Origin: Pseudomonas tumuqii
Lineage (GTDB): Bacteria; Pseudomonadota; Gammaproteobacteria; Pseudomonadales; Pseudomonadaceae
Assembly (NCBI RefSeq): GCF_013184545.1
Contig: NZ_JAAOJA010000009.1
Location: forward strand, 186,001-250,000
Reading direction: 5' to 3'
DNA length: 64,000 bases
Shown: positions 34,480 to 42,184 of the stretch, piece after piece
Layout of the letters: the number at the start of each line of letters is the position of its first letter
How positions within the stretch are numbered: position 1 is the first letter of the stretch
The notes under the pieces: model-generated
Told to the model about the DNA's origin: nothing
Seen by the model: the letters and a program-made list of their open reading frames with translations, nothing else
Databases searched by the model: none
Made by a program: the position numbers and the translations under genes

Positions 34480-34659
34480 TCAGCCGGCGGCGCGCTGCAC
34501 CTGACTCGGCCATTGATGCGGGGCCTGCAGGCGCGCTTCGAGGGTGGCGACGAACTGACGGGCTTCGGCTTCGCTGCGGAAGGTCACGCTATGGCTGGCG
34601 AAACGCACTTGCCAGCAGGCACCTGCGGCTTTCTGCAACGGCTGAATACGGATGTTCAT
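34480..34659 (-). CDS. Small conserved-looking hypothetical protein
   Basis: This 59-residue protein has a strong ribosome site (GGAGGTG) before ATG 34659 and normal codon usage, so it is probably real. It is not assigned. The layout beta-beta-alpha (IRIQPLQ, WQVRFASHSVTF, EAEARQFVATLEARL) suggests a tiny alpha/beta fold. It is cytoplasmic, without signal or membrane segment. It stands alone between an exporter and the PAS sensor. Confidence 0.6.
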   Translation of the reverse strand: MNIRIQPLQKAAGACWQVRFASHSVTFRSEAEARQFVATLEARLQAPHQWPSQVQRAAG

Positions 34660-34774
34660 GAGCGACACCTCCACTAGTTAGGCGGCTCAGTCTAGTCCTC
34701 GCGGATGAATTTTTCCTGACCGCAGTCAAGTGGGCGACTGGTGGTCGATTGCTGCCTTGCCGGGCGCGTGCCGT

Positions 34775-36607
34775 TCATCGTTGCAGCTGTTGCACCGCCA
34801 GGCTGGCCAGGCGGGTGAACTCGGTGACCTGGTCTATATCGGCCTTGCTCGGTCGCCTGGGCTGGTCGTAGTAGATGCCGAAGGTGCCAAGCACCCGAGC
34901 GTTGTCGTCCTTGAACGGCAGCGACCAGCAGGCATGCAGGCCGGCGGCCAGCGCCTGGGTGCGAAACGCCTGCCAGTAGGGGTGAGTATCGAGGTCTTCC
35001 GCGATCACCAGTTCGCCGCTGCACGCGGCGTGGCCACATGAGCCGAGTTCGAGCTGCGCCTGCAGGCCATCGATGGCCTGCCGATAAGGCTCGGGCAGGC
35101 TGGGCGCGGCGGCCAGATGCAGGCACTGCTGCTGGTCCAGCAGCATGATCGACACCTGCATGTGCGGATTGAGATCCTCCAGGCGCCGACTGATGTCGTC
35201 GAGGATATGCGCCAGGGGCCGGCGGGCGAGCAGTTCATCGAGCACCGCATTGCGTGCTTGCTGCAGTTGCTGGCCCTGATGGCGGTCATGGATGTCATGC
35301 AGGCTGCCATTGAGCATGTCGTTCGACGGGTTGTGGTTCAGCTGAATGTCTACCCAGCGCAGTTGGCCCTGGCGGGTGAGCAGGCGGAATTCGCCGCGCA
35401 CGCCGGTTTGCTGGCCCTTGTCGATGGCACTGATCTGCTGGTGGAAGCGCGCCGCGTCGGCGCTGTCGAGAAACTGCGTCAGTGGTCGGCCGAGGCATTC
35501 ATAGCAGGCATAGCCGCTGAGCTTTTCCCAGGCCGGATTGAGAAAACCCAGGTGCCCGCTGGCGTCCGTCAGCACTATCACATCGCTCAGCTGCTCGACC
35601 AGTTCGCGGTAACGCGCCTCGCTGGCTTGCAGTTCGAGATTGATCTGTTTCTGTTCGCTGAGATCGATGTCGATGCAGTACAGCTCCAGCTGGTCGCGGC
35701 TGTTGCGCAGCATCGAATGGGTGGAATAGACCCACACCTGGCTGCCGTCCTTGCGTTGCAATGGCAGCTCTGCTGCGGCAATCGGCGGGCCGCCGAGCAG
35801 CCAGTGGTTGATCGCGCTGATCACCTGGTTGCGCGCGGCCGGCGGGATGATCAGCTCTTCCAGGCGCCGGCCCATGGCCTCCTGCAGGCTATAGCCATAG
35901 AGCTGGGTGCTGGCCTGGTTCCAATAGATCACCCGGCGTTCGCGGTCGTAACCCTGCACGGCAATCCGCGGGGTTTGCTCGAACAGTTGGCGGAAGCGCT
36001 GCTCGCTTTCACGCAGGGCGCTTTCGTCGCGTTTCTGGCTGCTGATGTCCTGCACGGTGCCGAGGATCTGGCCGTTGGCGTCCGCCTCGCCCCGCAGCAT
36101 CAGCCAGGTGATCTGTTGCTGTTGCGGTTGATGCAGGCGCGCACTGATCGCCATCGGCTGGTGCCGTTCGAACAGGGCCTGCAAGGCACGCTGCAGGGCC
36201 GGTCGCTCGGCGGGGTAGAGCCAGCTGAGCAGTTGCTCGACGCTGCTGCATTCACTGCCGGGGTCGCGGCCGAGCAATTGCAGGGCCTCGGGGCTCCAGT
36301 GCAGGCGCCCGTCATATTCCCAACTGCCGAGGGCGGCGTTGCGCTGGGTCTGTTGCAGCAGGCGGGTGTTGCGCGTCAGGGCGTTGAGCAGCTCGCGCTG
36401 GGCGCGGCGGTCACGGCGGTTGAGGTAGAAGATCAGCAGGCTGCTGAGCAGTACGAAGAGCATGCCCTTGACGGTTTGCAGCTGGCTGCTCAAGACGCTG
36501 TCGTTGACCACGGCCAGCAGCAGGGAGTCGCTGGCAAGAATCCAGATGCTGCTGAACAGGATGTAGGCGCCGGCCAGACGCAACGGGACTGTTAGATCGG
36601 AACGCAT
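34775..36607 (-). CDS. Membrane PAS/PAS/PAS-GAF sensor protein without output domain
   Basis: This protein of about 610 residues begins with two hydrophobic segments (LAGAYILFSSIWILASDSLLL and MLFVLLSSLLIFYL), then about three PAS domains (NAALGSWEYDGRLHWSPEAL; RQLFEQTPRIAVQGYDRERRVIYWNQA; YRELVEQLSDVIVLTDASGHLGFLNPAW) and a C-terminal GAF domain (LDDISRRLEDLNPHMQVSIMLL to FGIYYDQPRRPS). This architecture normally ends in GGDEF, EAL or histidine-kinase domains. Here it stops about 20 residues after GAF, with no such domain in the next bases. The start at 36607 has AAGG nearby and fits the membrane segment. It may signal through a partner or be a shortened enzyme. Confidence 0.8.
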   Translation of the reverse strand: MRSDLTVPLRLAGAYILFSSIWILASDSLLLAVVNDSVLSSQLQTVKGMLFVLLSSLLIFYLNRRDRRAQRELLNALTRNTRLLQQTQRNAALGSWEYDGRLHWSPEALQLLGRDPGSECSSVEQLLSWLYPAERPALQRALQALFERHQPMAISARLHQPQQQQITWLMLRGEADANGQILGTVQDISSQKRDESALRESEQRFRQLFEQTPRIAVQGYDRERRVIYWNQASTQLYGYSLQEAMGRRLEELIIPPAARNQVISAINHWLLGGPPIAAAELPLQRKDGSQVWVYSTHSMLRNSRDQLELYCIDIDLSEQKQINLELQASEARYRELVEQLSDVIVLTDASGHLGFLNPAWEKLSGYACYECLGRPLTQFLDSADAARFHQQISAIDKGQQTGVRGEFRLLTRQGQLRWVDIQLNHNPSNDMLNGSLHDIHDRHQGQQLQQARNAVLDELLARRPLAHILDDISRRLEDLNPHMQVSIMLLDQQQCLHLAAAPSLPEPYRQAIDGLQAQLELGSCGHAACSGELVIAEDLDTHPYWQAFRTQALAAGLHACWSLPFKDDNARVLGTFGIYYDQPRRPSKADIDQVTEFTRLASLAVQQLQR

Positions 36608-36677
36608 CCTTACCACCGATGAGTCGCGGGTTCGCGAGAGGCCGCGGAGCATACCGCACCCTGCAGCGCATGCCCTG

Positions 36678-36761
36678 AGAGCGTGTGAAAACTCTCGCCT
36701 ACTGCGACCGCTCCCCCCAGGCGTCCGCTGCTGACGTTGCACTCGATATTTTCACAAGCTT
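36678..36761. repeat. Intermediate copy of the MITE-like palindromic repeat
   Basis: It is 84 bases long, with ends AGAGCGTGTGAAAA and TTTTCACAAGCTTT and the internal CTCTCGCCTACTGCGA and ACTCGATA. It shares the GCCCTGAGAGC left flank with the copy at 20001. It lies upstream of the PAS sensor gene. Confidence 0.75.
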
Positions 36762-36809
36762 TGAGCGTAATTGCAGTCTAGTCGGCTGCCGACCGCTTGT
36801 TGGGGAAAT

Positions 36810-36832
36810 GGCTGCCAGCAGTGCTGGCAGCC
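36810..36832 (-). terminator. Hairpin downstream of the DUF2790 gene
   Basis: GGCTGCCAGCA and TGCTGGCAGCC form an 11-bp near-perfect palindrome about 70 bases past the stop at 36901. Read leftwards it is followed by ATTTCC, so an intrinsic terminator is plausible but weak. Confidence 0.45.
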
Positions 36833-36900
36833 CATATGCCGGCGAACAACCCGACATCAGGCGCCTGCACTGCTCGGTCAGGCGCCAGCGGGGGGCGGGT

Positions 36901-37170
36901 TCAGTCGCTGCTGTCGTAGCGACCCAGTTCCAGGTAGTTGACCTTGTGCAGCTTGCCGTTGCTATCGAGGAAGGTGATGGTCGCGGGCACCACGCCGACC
37001 TTGTCCGAGTTGTCGGTGATATGGATGACTTTCTGGATATCCAGGGACATGCCGTAGTGATAGTCCACCGCTTGCACTGCTTCAGCTTGTTGGTCGAGTG
37101 GGGTTTGTGCCCAAGCTGCGCCAGCGCAGGCAAAAGCAGCAGCGAGAGTGAGGGGAATGAGACGTTGCAT
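36901..37170 (-). CDS. DUF2790 family small secreted protein
   Basis: This 89-residue protein has a signal peptide (LIPLTLAAAFACAGAAWA, cleavage near residue 22) and the DUF2790 pattern: DYHYGMSLDIQKVIHI, then VVPATITFLDSNGKLHKVNYLELG. The family is common in Pseudomonas, and its members are small periplasmic proteins of unknown role. ATG 37170 is preferred; a second ATG nine codons upstream also exists. No operon partner is present. Confidence 0.85.
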   Translation of the reverse strand: MQRLIPLTLAAAFACAGAAWAQTPLDQQAEAVQAVDYHYGMSLDIQKVIHITDNSDKVGVVPATITFLDSNGKLHKVNYLELGRYDSSD

Positions 37171-37387
37171 GATGCTGACCTCGTAAGGATGCTTCACGTC
37201 TCAATTGACCGATGAGCCGGCATGGCGTTACACGCCTGACCTGCCGCTGGTCGGCGGCTCTGGCGTGCCGGCAAGGCCACGATATTGAATAGTTTCACCG
37301 CCGTTGATTGTGCCTCCGGCGCAACTGCGGCAATCGACCACAGGGGGTGGCTGGTGTTGCGCCGCCAGCAACTGCTAGAGTCGCCCG

Positions 37388-37774
37388 ATGAAACCGACTC
37401 GCACCGACCGCTCGCTGATCGCCTGGACGCTGTATTGCTGCGTCCTGTTCAGCGCGTTCGCCTGCAGCATCGGCCACGGCCAGATGGCCGGTTTGCAACT
37501 CAGCGGCCTGGATGGCCAGTACTGCTCCTTCGCGGGCGATTTCGGCGCCGGCTCAGATTTGACCGGTTCCGGCATTCCCGTCCTCAACCCGGCCACGGGT
37601 TCCGCTTGCTCGCTCAGCTCGACCTTTAGCGCCATCATCCTCGCCGCCTTCTTCGGCCTGCTCGGGCTGCTCGCGGCCAGTCGCCCGCCGCTGGCTGCAC
37701 CGGCCCTGGTCCCGCGTCCCGTCCGCTATCTGTGGCCCTCGGCCAACCCCCGCGCCTCCCCGCTGCTCGCCTGA
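37388..37774 (+). CDS. DUF2946-like membrane protein of the copper cluster
   Basis: This 128-residue protein has an N-terminal hydrophobic segment (LIAWTLYCCVLFSAFACSIGHG) and a second near residues 78-97 (FSAIILAAFFGLLGLLA). Spaced Cys and His (CSIGHGQM, YCS, ACS) between them fit DUF2946 proteins, often found beside copper uptake genes. Its neighbours, a PCu(A)C chaperone, another DUF2946 protein and a copper receptor, support a copper-related envelope role. There is no strong ribosome site. Assignment to the family is by pattern and context. Confidence 0.65.
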   Translation: MKPTRTDRSLIAWTLYCCVLFSAFACSIGHGQMAGLQLSGLDGQYCSFAGDFGAGSDLTGSGIPVLNPATGSACSLSSTFSAIILAAFFGLLGLLAASRPPLAAPALVPRPVRYLWPSANPRASPLLA

Positions 37775-37923
37775 TTTCGGCATACCTGCAAGGTTGCATG
37801 CTGCCCAGCGCAGCCGTTTGCGTCTGTTGCCAGGGCGCCGACGCGCAACCGAGCAATGCGTTATCGCGCGCCGCAGCAGATGGCTTGGCGGCGCCGCCCC
37901 CGACGATTTTCTGGAGAGTCCGC

Positions 37924-38412
37924 ATGTTGAAGAAAACCCTGCTCCTGGCTGCACTGTTCGGCACCAGCCTGCTGGCCAACGCCCACGACTACAAGATAGG
38001 CGAGCTGCAGATCGAGCACCCCTGGTCGCGCGCGATGCCGCCGGTGGCACCGGCGGCCGCGGCCTACTTCGTGGTGCACAACCGGGGCGCCGAAGCCGAT
38101 CGCCTGCTCGGCGTGCAGAGCCCGGTGGCCGGCAAGGCCGAGTTGCATGAGCATGTGCACGCCGATGGGGTGCTGAAGATGCAGCAGGTGCAGGACGTTG
38201 TCGTGCCTGCCGGTGGCGAAGTCAGGTTCGAGCCCATGGGCTACCACGTTATGCTGTTCAACGTGCAGCAGCAGGCCAAGGACGGCGAGCGCTTCCCGCT
38301 GACCCTGACCTTCGAGAAGGCCGGTGCCATCGAGGTGGAGGTCGCGGTGCAAACCGAGGCGCCCGTAGCCACGGCTGAACCGGCTAGCGGGGACGCCGCC
38401 CATCAGCACTGA
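37924..38412 (+). CDS. PCu(A)C-type periplasmic copper chaperone
   Basis: This 162-residue protein has a signal peptide (residues 1-20, LLANA). The full copper motif is present: His75, ten residues, Met86, twenty-one residues, His108-X-Met110, exactly the H-X10-M-X21-H-X-M pattern. A His/Ala-rich tail ends in DAAHQH. PCu(A)C proteins hold Cu(I) in the periplasm and deliver it, for example to cytochrome oxidase. GGAGAG upstream supports ATG 37924; the frame extends up to 37732 without support. It is in one run with both DUF2946 genes and the receptor. Confidence 0.92.
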   Translation: MLKKTLLLAALFGTSLLANAHDYKIGELQIEHPWSRAMPPVAPAAAAYFVVHNRGAEADRLLGVQSPVAGKAELHEHVHADGVLKMQQVQDVVVPAGGEVRFEPMGYHVMLFNVQQQAKDGERFPLTLTFEKAGAIEVEVAVQTEAPVATAEPASGDAAHQH

Positions 38413-38492
38413 TGAGGGCGCTCTTGACCGGGGACAAGGAGCGTCCTGCCGCGCCTGGCAATAATCGCGGCGGGATTCAGGGACACCGATCG

Positions 38493-38876
38493 ATGCCGAT
38501 AGCAGCACATCCAGTTAACCGTCGCAGAGGGCTGAAGCCGGCATTGCTGGCCATGCTGTTGCTCTGTGTCGGGCCGCTGCTGTCGCAGTGGCTGGTGCCT
38601 GCGCAACCGGCCTGGCTCGCCGAGTTGAGTTGCAGCGAGCACCCGGCCAGCCGCTCTGCGGGTGCCGGCGACAGCCATGGGCATGATCCGCTGTGGGCCA
38701 AATGCGGCTACTGCACCCTGTTGTTCAGCAGCCCGGCGCTGACCAGTCCGGCGCCGCTGCTGCTCGGGCCGGCGCCATACGCTACGTCCTTCATCCTTGT
38801 TGGCGGCGCGCAGCATGCACCCGCTTCGCCGATATTCCCGGGTTCGCGCAGTCGCGCGCCGCCGTTGCTTTCCTGA
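38493..38876 (+). CDS. DUF2946 family protein
   Basis: This 127-residue protein has an N-terminal membrane segment (ALLAMLLLCVGPLLSQWLV) and the DUF2946 cysteine motifs ELSCSEH and HDPLWAKCGYCTLL, with further His in between, a likely metal site. AGGGA nine bases before ATG 38493 favours this start; an ATG at 38412 overlapping the chaperone stop is the alternative. It lies between the PCu(A)C chaperone and the copper receptor and probably assists copper handling at the inner membrane or periplasm. Confidence 0.78.
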   Translation: MPIAAHPVNRRRGLKPALLAMLLLCVGPLLSQWLVPAQPAWLAELSCSEHPASRSAGAGDSHGHDPLWAKCGYCTLLFSSPALTSPAPLLLGPAPYATSFILVGGAQHAPASPIFPGSRSRAPPLLS

Positions 38877-38960
38877 TCGTTATTGCTGCTCTCACGCACC
38901 AGCACCGTCTGTAGGACGGCTATTGCCGGCGCGCCGGATTGTCTCGATCTTGGAAAAGCC

Positions 38961-41081
38961 ATGTCTGCCCTTACCTGTGCCCGTATTCCAGGCGCCTTGC
39001 GTCTGCTCGCCCCTTTTCGCCTGGCGCCGCTGTGCGCTGCACTGGCCGCCGCCATGTTCTGTAGTGCTCTGACCCTGGCCGATGACGCCGCCATCGAATT
39101 GGCCCCGCTGGTCATCACCGGGGCCAGCCACCACTCGCCGCTGACCGTGGTCACCGACCCCAAGCAACCACGCCAGCCGATGCCGGCCGCCGATGGCGCC
39201 GACTACTTGAAGACCATTCCCGGCTTCAATGCGATTCGCAACGGCGGCGCCAACGGCGATCCGCTGTTTCGCGGCATGTTCGGTTCGCGCCTGAACATCC
39301 TCATGGACGGCGGCCAGATGCTCGGCGCCTGCCCCAATCGCATGGATGCGCCGACCTCCTACCTGTCGCCGGAGAACTTCGACCAGCTGACCGTGATCAA
39401 GGGGCCGCAAAGCGTGCTCTGGGGGCCGGGCGGTTCGGCGGCGACGATTCTCTTCGAGCGCGACACCCAGGCCTTCAATGCCCTCGGCGGGCGCGTCGAC
39501 GGCAGCATCCTGGCCGGCAGCAACGGCCGTTTCGACCGGCGCATCGACGCCACTGCCGGTGGCAGCCAGGGTTACCTGCGTGTGCTGGCGAACAAGGCCC
39601 AGGCCGATGACTACCAGGATGGCAATGGCGACACCGTGCCGTCGCGCTGGGCCAAATGGAACAGCGATGTGCTGCTCGGCTGGACTCCGGACGACGACAC
39701 CCTGATTGAGCTGAGCGGCGGCCGCGGCGATGGCGAGGCGCGCTACGCCGGGCGGGGCATGGACGGCAGCCAGTTCCTCCGCGAGAGCCTGGGGCTGCGC
39801 TTCAAGAAGGACAACATCGGCGAACTGTTCAGCGCGCTGGAGGGGCAGGTCTACTACAACTACGCCGACCACGTGATGGACAACTTCAGCCTGCGCAGCC
39901 CCTCGGGCACCGGCATGATGGCCAATCCGCTGGCCAGCAACGTCGACCGCCGCACCCTGGGTGGCCGCCTGCTCGGCACCTGGAACTGGCAGGCGGTCGA
40001 GCTCAAGGCCGGTGTGGACGGGCAAAGCAACGAACACCGCAAGCGCGCGTCCAGCTTCGACATGCTCAGCGGCAGCTATACCGACTACGACCAGTTCGCC
40101 TGGGACAAGGACGCGGTGTTCCACAACTATGGCCTGTTCGGCGAGCTGACCTGGAAGGTCGCCAGCGGCCAGCGCTGGATTGCCGGTGCGCGGCTGGATC
40201 GCGCCTCGGTCAAGGATTACCGCCAGACCCTGGGCAGCGGCATGACCCTGCGCGCCAACCCGACGGCCGACGACACCCGCAGCGATACCCTGCCCAGCGG
40301 CTTCCTGCGCTATGAGCGGGATCTCGCCGACATGCCGGCGATTGTCTATGTCGGCCTCGGGCATACCCAGCGCTTCCCCGATTACTGGGAGTTGTTCTCC
40401 GACAGTCCCGGCCCGCTCGGGTTTGTCCAGCCGATGGAAAGCCTCGACCCGGAAAAAACCACCCAGCTCGACTTCGGCGCGCACTACCGTGGCGACAAGT
40501 TCGAGGCCTGGGCATCGGCCTACGCCGGCCAGGTGCGTGACTACATCCTGTTCAGCTACGGGCCCGGGCTGATGCCGGGGCATACCCGCTCGCAAGCGAG
40601 CAATATCGATGCACGGATCATGGGCGGCGAGTTGGGCGCCAGTTACCGCCTGGACAGCAACTGGAAAACCGATGCCAGCCTGGCCTATGCCTGGGGCAAG
40701 AACAGCTCGGACGACCGCCCGCTGGCGCAGACGCCGCCGCTGGAGGCGCGCTTCGGCCTGGCTTATGAGCGGAGCGACTGGAGCGCCGGGGCGCTGTGGC
40801 GGGTGGTGGCTGCGCAGAACCGGGTGGACGAGGGCAAGGGCAATGTGGTCGGCAAGGACTTCGGCAACAGCAGCGGGTTTGCCGTGTTCTCGCTCAACGC
40901 GGCCTACCGGGTGACGCCTGAGGTCAAACTCAGCGCCGGCGTGGACAACCTGTTCGACCGGAACTACAGCGAGCACCTGAACCTGGCCGGCAACGCCGGT
41001 TTCGGCTTTTCGATGGATGATCCGCAGGCGGTCAACGAGCCGGGCCGTATCCTCTGGAGCAAGCTCGACTTCAGCTTCTGA
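38961..41081 (+). CDS. oprC: TonB-dependent copper receptor (OprC/NosA-like)
   Basis: This 706-residue outer-membrane receptor has a long signal region ending near TLADD, a TonB-box-like LAPLVITG, and a plug domain (DYLKTIPGFNAIRNGGANGDPLFRGMFGSRLNILMDGG). A Cys/Met-containing loop, MLGACPNRMDAPTSYL, is characteristic of the copper receptors. The barrel ends in ILWSKLDFSF. It takes up copper with TonB energy. The ATG at 38961 (GGAAAAG upstream) fits the signal peptide better than the open frame start at 38883. It closes the DUF2946/PCu(A)C cluster. Confidence 0.9.
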   Translation: MSALTCARIPGALRLLAPFRLAPLCAALAAAMFCSALTLADDAAIELAPLVITGASHHSPLTVVTDPKQPRQPMPAADGADYLKTIPGFNAIRNGGANGDPLFRGMFGSRLNILMDGGQMLGACPNRMDAPTSYLSPENFDQLTVIKGPQSVLWGPGGSAATILFERDTQAFNALGGRVDGSILAGSNGRFDRRIDATAGGSQGYLRVLANKAQADDYQDGNGDTVPSRWAKWNSDVLLGWTPDDDTLIELSGGRGDGEARYAGRGMDGSQFLRESLGLRFKKDNIGELFSALEGQVYYNYADHVMDNFSLRSPSGTGMMANPLASNVDRRTLGGRLLGTWNWQAVELKAGVDGQSNEHRKRASSFDMLSGSYTDYDQFAWDKDAVFHNYGLFGELTWKVASGQRWIAGARLDRASVKDYRQTLGSGMTLRANPTADDTRSDTLPSGFLRYERDLADMPAIVYVGLGHTQRFPDYWELFSDSPGPLGFVQPMESLDPEKTTQLDFGAHYRGDKFEAWASAYAGQVRDYILFSYGPGLMPGHTRSQASNIDARIMGGELGASYRLDSNWKTDASLAYAWGKNSSDDRPLAQTPPLEARFGLAYERSDWSAGALWRVVAAQNRVDEGKGNVVGKDFGNSSGFAVFSLNAAYRVTPEVKLSAGVDNLFDRNYSEHLNLAGNAGFGFSMDDPQAVNEPGRILWSKLDFSF

Positions 41082-41084
41082 GGG

Positions 41085-41143
41085 CGCCGGCCCAGCCGCG
41101 ATGATTGCCGACCTAAGCGGCAAGCATCGCGGCTGGGCCGGCG
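41085..41143 (+). terminator. Long hairpin after the copper receptor gene
   Basis: CGCCGGCCCAGCCGCGATG (41085-41103) and its exact inverted copy (41125-41143) form a 19-bp stem. The loop holds a further stem, TTGCCG/CGGCAA. It starts right after the stop codon. There is no T-run, so factor-dependent termination or mRNA protection is possible. Confidence 0.6.
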
Positions 41144-41423
41144 TGGTAGGCGTTGTCGGATGTGGCGGGCCGCGTAGGCTTGAGCGCAGCGATACCCGTC
41201 GATAGTCATACGCATCGCCGGTCATTCAATGGAGTAGCCCGCATAAGCGCCAGCGCAATCCGGGAAGGCGTTGGTGCTGGCACCGGACTTGCCGGATTCG
41301 CCGCAAATCGCGGTGATGGGTATCGCTTCGCTCAACGCCATCCTACAAGAGCCCGACATCGCCGCCCGTAGGATGTGGTTGAGCGCAGCGATACCCATCG
41401 GTGATCAAGCACGCATGCGGCTG
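41144..41423. other. Repeat-filled gap, no gene supported
   Basis: It contains a lone GAGCGCAGCGATACCC copy near 41193, a partial TAGCCCG...CAATCCGGGA relative at 41234-41265, and the inverted pair at 41315-41399. No coding sequence is credible. Confidence 0.6.
41315..41399. repeat. Inverted pair of GATGGGTATCGC... repeats
   Basis: The left arm (41315-41346) and right arm (41368-41399) are nearly perfect inverted 32-base copies of the family also seen at 45476-45546 and 56827/57771. Confidence 0.8.
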
Positions 41424-42164
41424 TTAGGGCTCCGCTTTGCCGTTCATCAGCCGCGTCAGCAGCCCCTCGCTCTTGATGCTGTCGAACGCGGCGCGGCTGC
41501 GCGTCACGATCGCGTCGGCCGTCGCGCGGCTGTAGGCCATGTACAGGCCGGAGGTGAGCGCGTCCAGGGTGTAGACCCGCTCCAGGCTGGCGTAGTCGAC
41601 CCCGGCCTCTGCGCACAACAGCCTGGCGTCGCGCTCCGGCATGGGCACCAGTTGGACCTGTCGATTCAACAGCCGCCTGAAGTTGTCGCGGTTGTGCGCC
41701 GCGACCACCAGCTTGGTGAACCCCTCGGCCTGCAGGTATTGATGGCGCACGTCGTCGCGCAGCACGCCGATGCTGTAGTGCTTCGCGTCCGCCAGTGTGT
41801 GCACCTGAATGTCCGGCTGCCCGCGCAGCTTGTAGACGTGGTATTCGATGCGCGTGACCTCGCCCAGCCATTTGAACAGCGGCTCGCGCTCCGGGGTGCG
41901 GGCGATCAGGTAGATCAGTACGTTGGGTTGCTGCAGCGCCATGTCGTAGGCGCGGGCCCAGGGGTACAGGGCCAGGCTGTAGTCGGTGAGTCCGGCGCGC
42001 TGCAGCATGGCTTCGACCAGCCGACTCGCCGGCCCGCCGACCTGGCCGTCTTGCAGGTAGCTGTAAGAGGTGTCTTCGGTGACGGCCTTGATGCTCTCGG
42101 CGTGGCCGTTGCCGCAGAGCAGGGCCAGCAGCAGGGCGAAGCAGGTGGTTGGGCGCAATCTCAT
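41424..42164 (-). CDS. Periplasmic substrate-binding protein (SBP_bac_3-like), no cognate permease
   Basis: This 246-residue protein has a signal peptide (TTCFALLLALLCGNGHA) and the family-3 binding-protein layout: SIKAVTEDTSYSYLQDGQVGG opens the first lobe, and LYPWARAYDMALQQPNVLIYLIARTPERE is the conserved mid-region. It is a clear paralogue of the protein at 43521-44291, which has the same PWARAYD, VLIYxIxRT and LFKWxGE stretches. No ABC permease or ATPase is nearby. It ends the leftward run behind a diguanylate cyclase, so a sensory role is plausible. Confidence 0.82.
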   Translation of the reverse strand: MRLRPTTCFALLLALLCGNGHAESIKAVTEDTSYSYLQDGQVGGPASRLVEAMLQRAGLTDYSLALYPWARAYDMALQQPNVLIYLIARTPEREPLFKWLGEVTRIEYHVYKLRGQPDIQVHTLADAKHYSIGVLRDDVRHQYLQAEGFTKLVVAAHNRDNFRRLLNRQVQLVPMPERDARLLCAEAGVDYASLERVYTLDALTSGLYMAYSRATADAIVTRSRAAFDSIKSEGLLTRLMNGKAEP

Positions 42165-42184
42165 GAGGGGCCTCGGTGCTGTGA

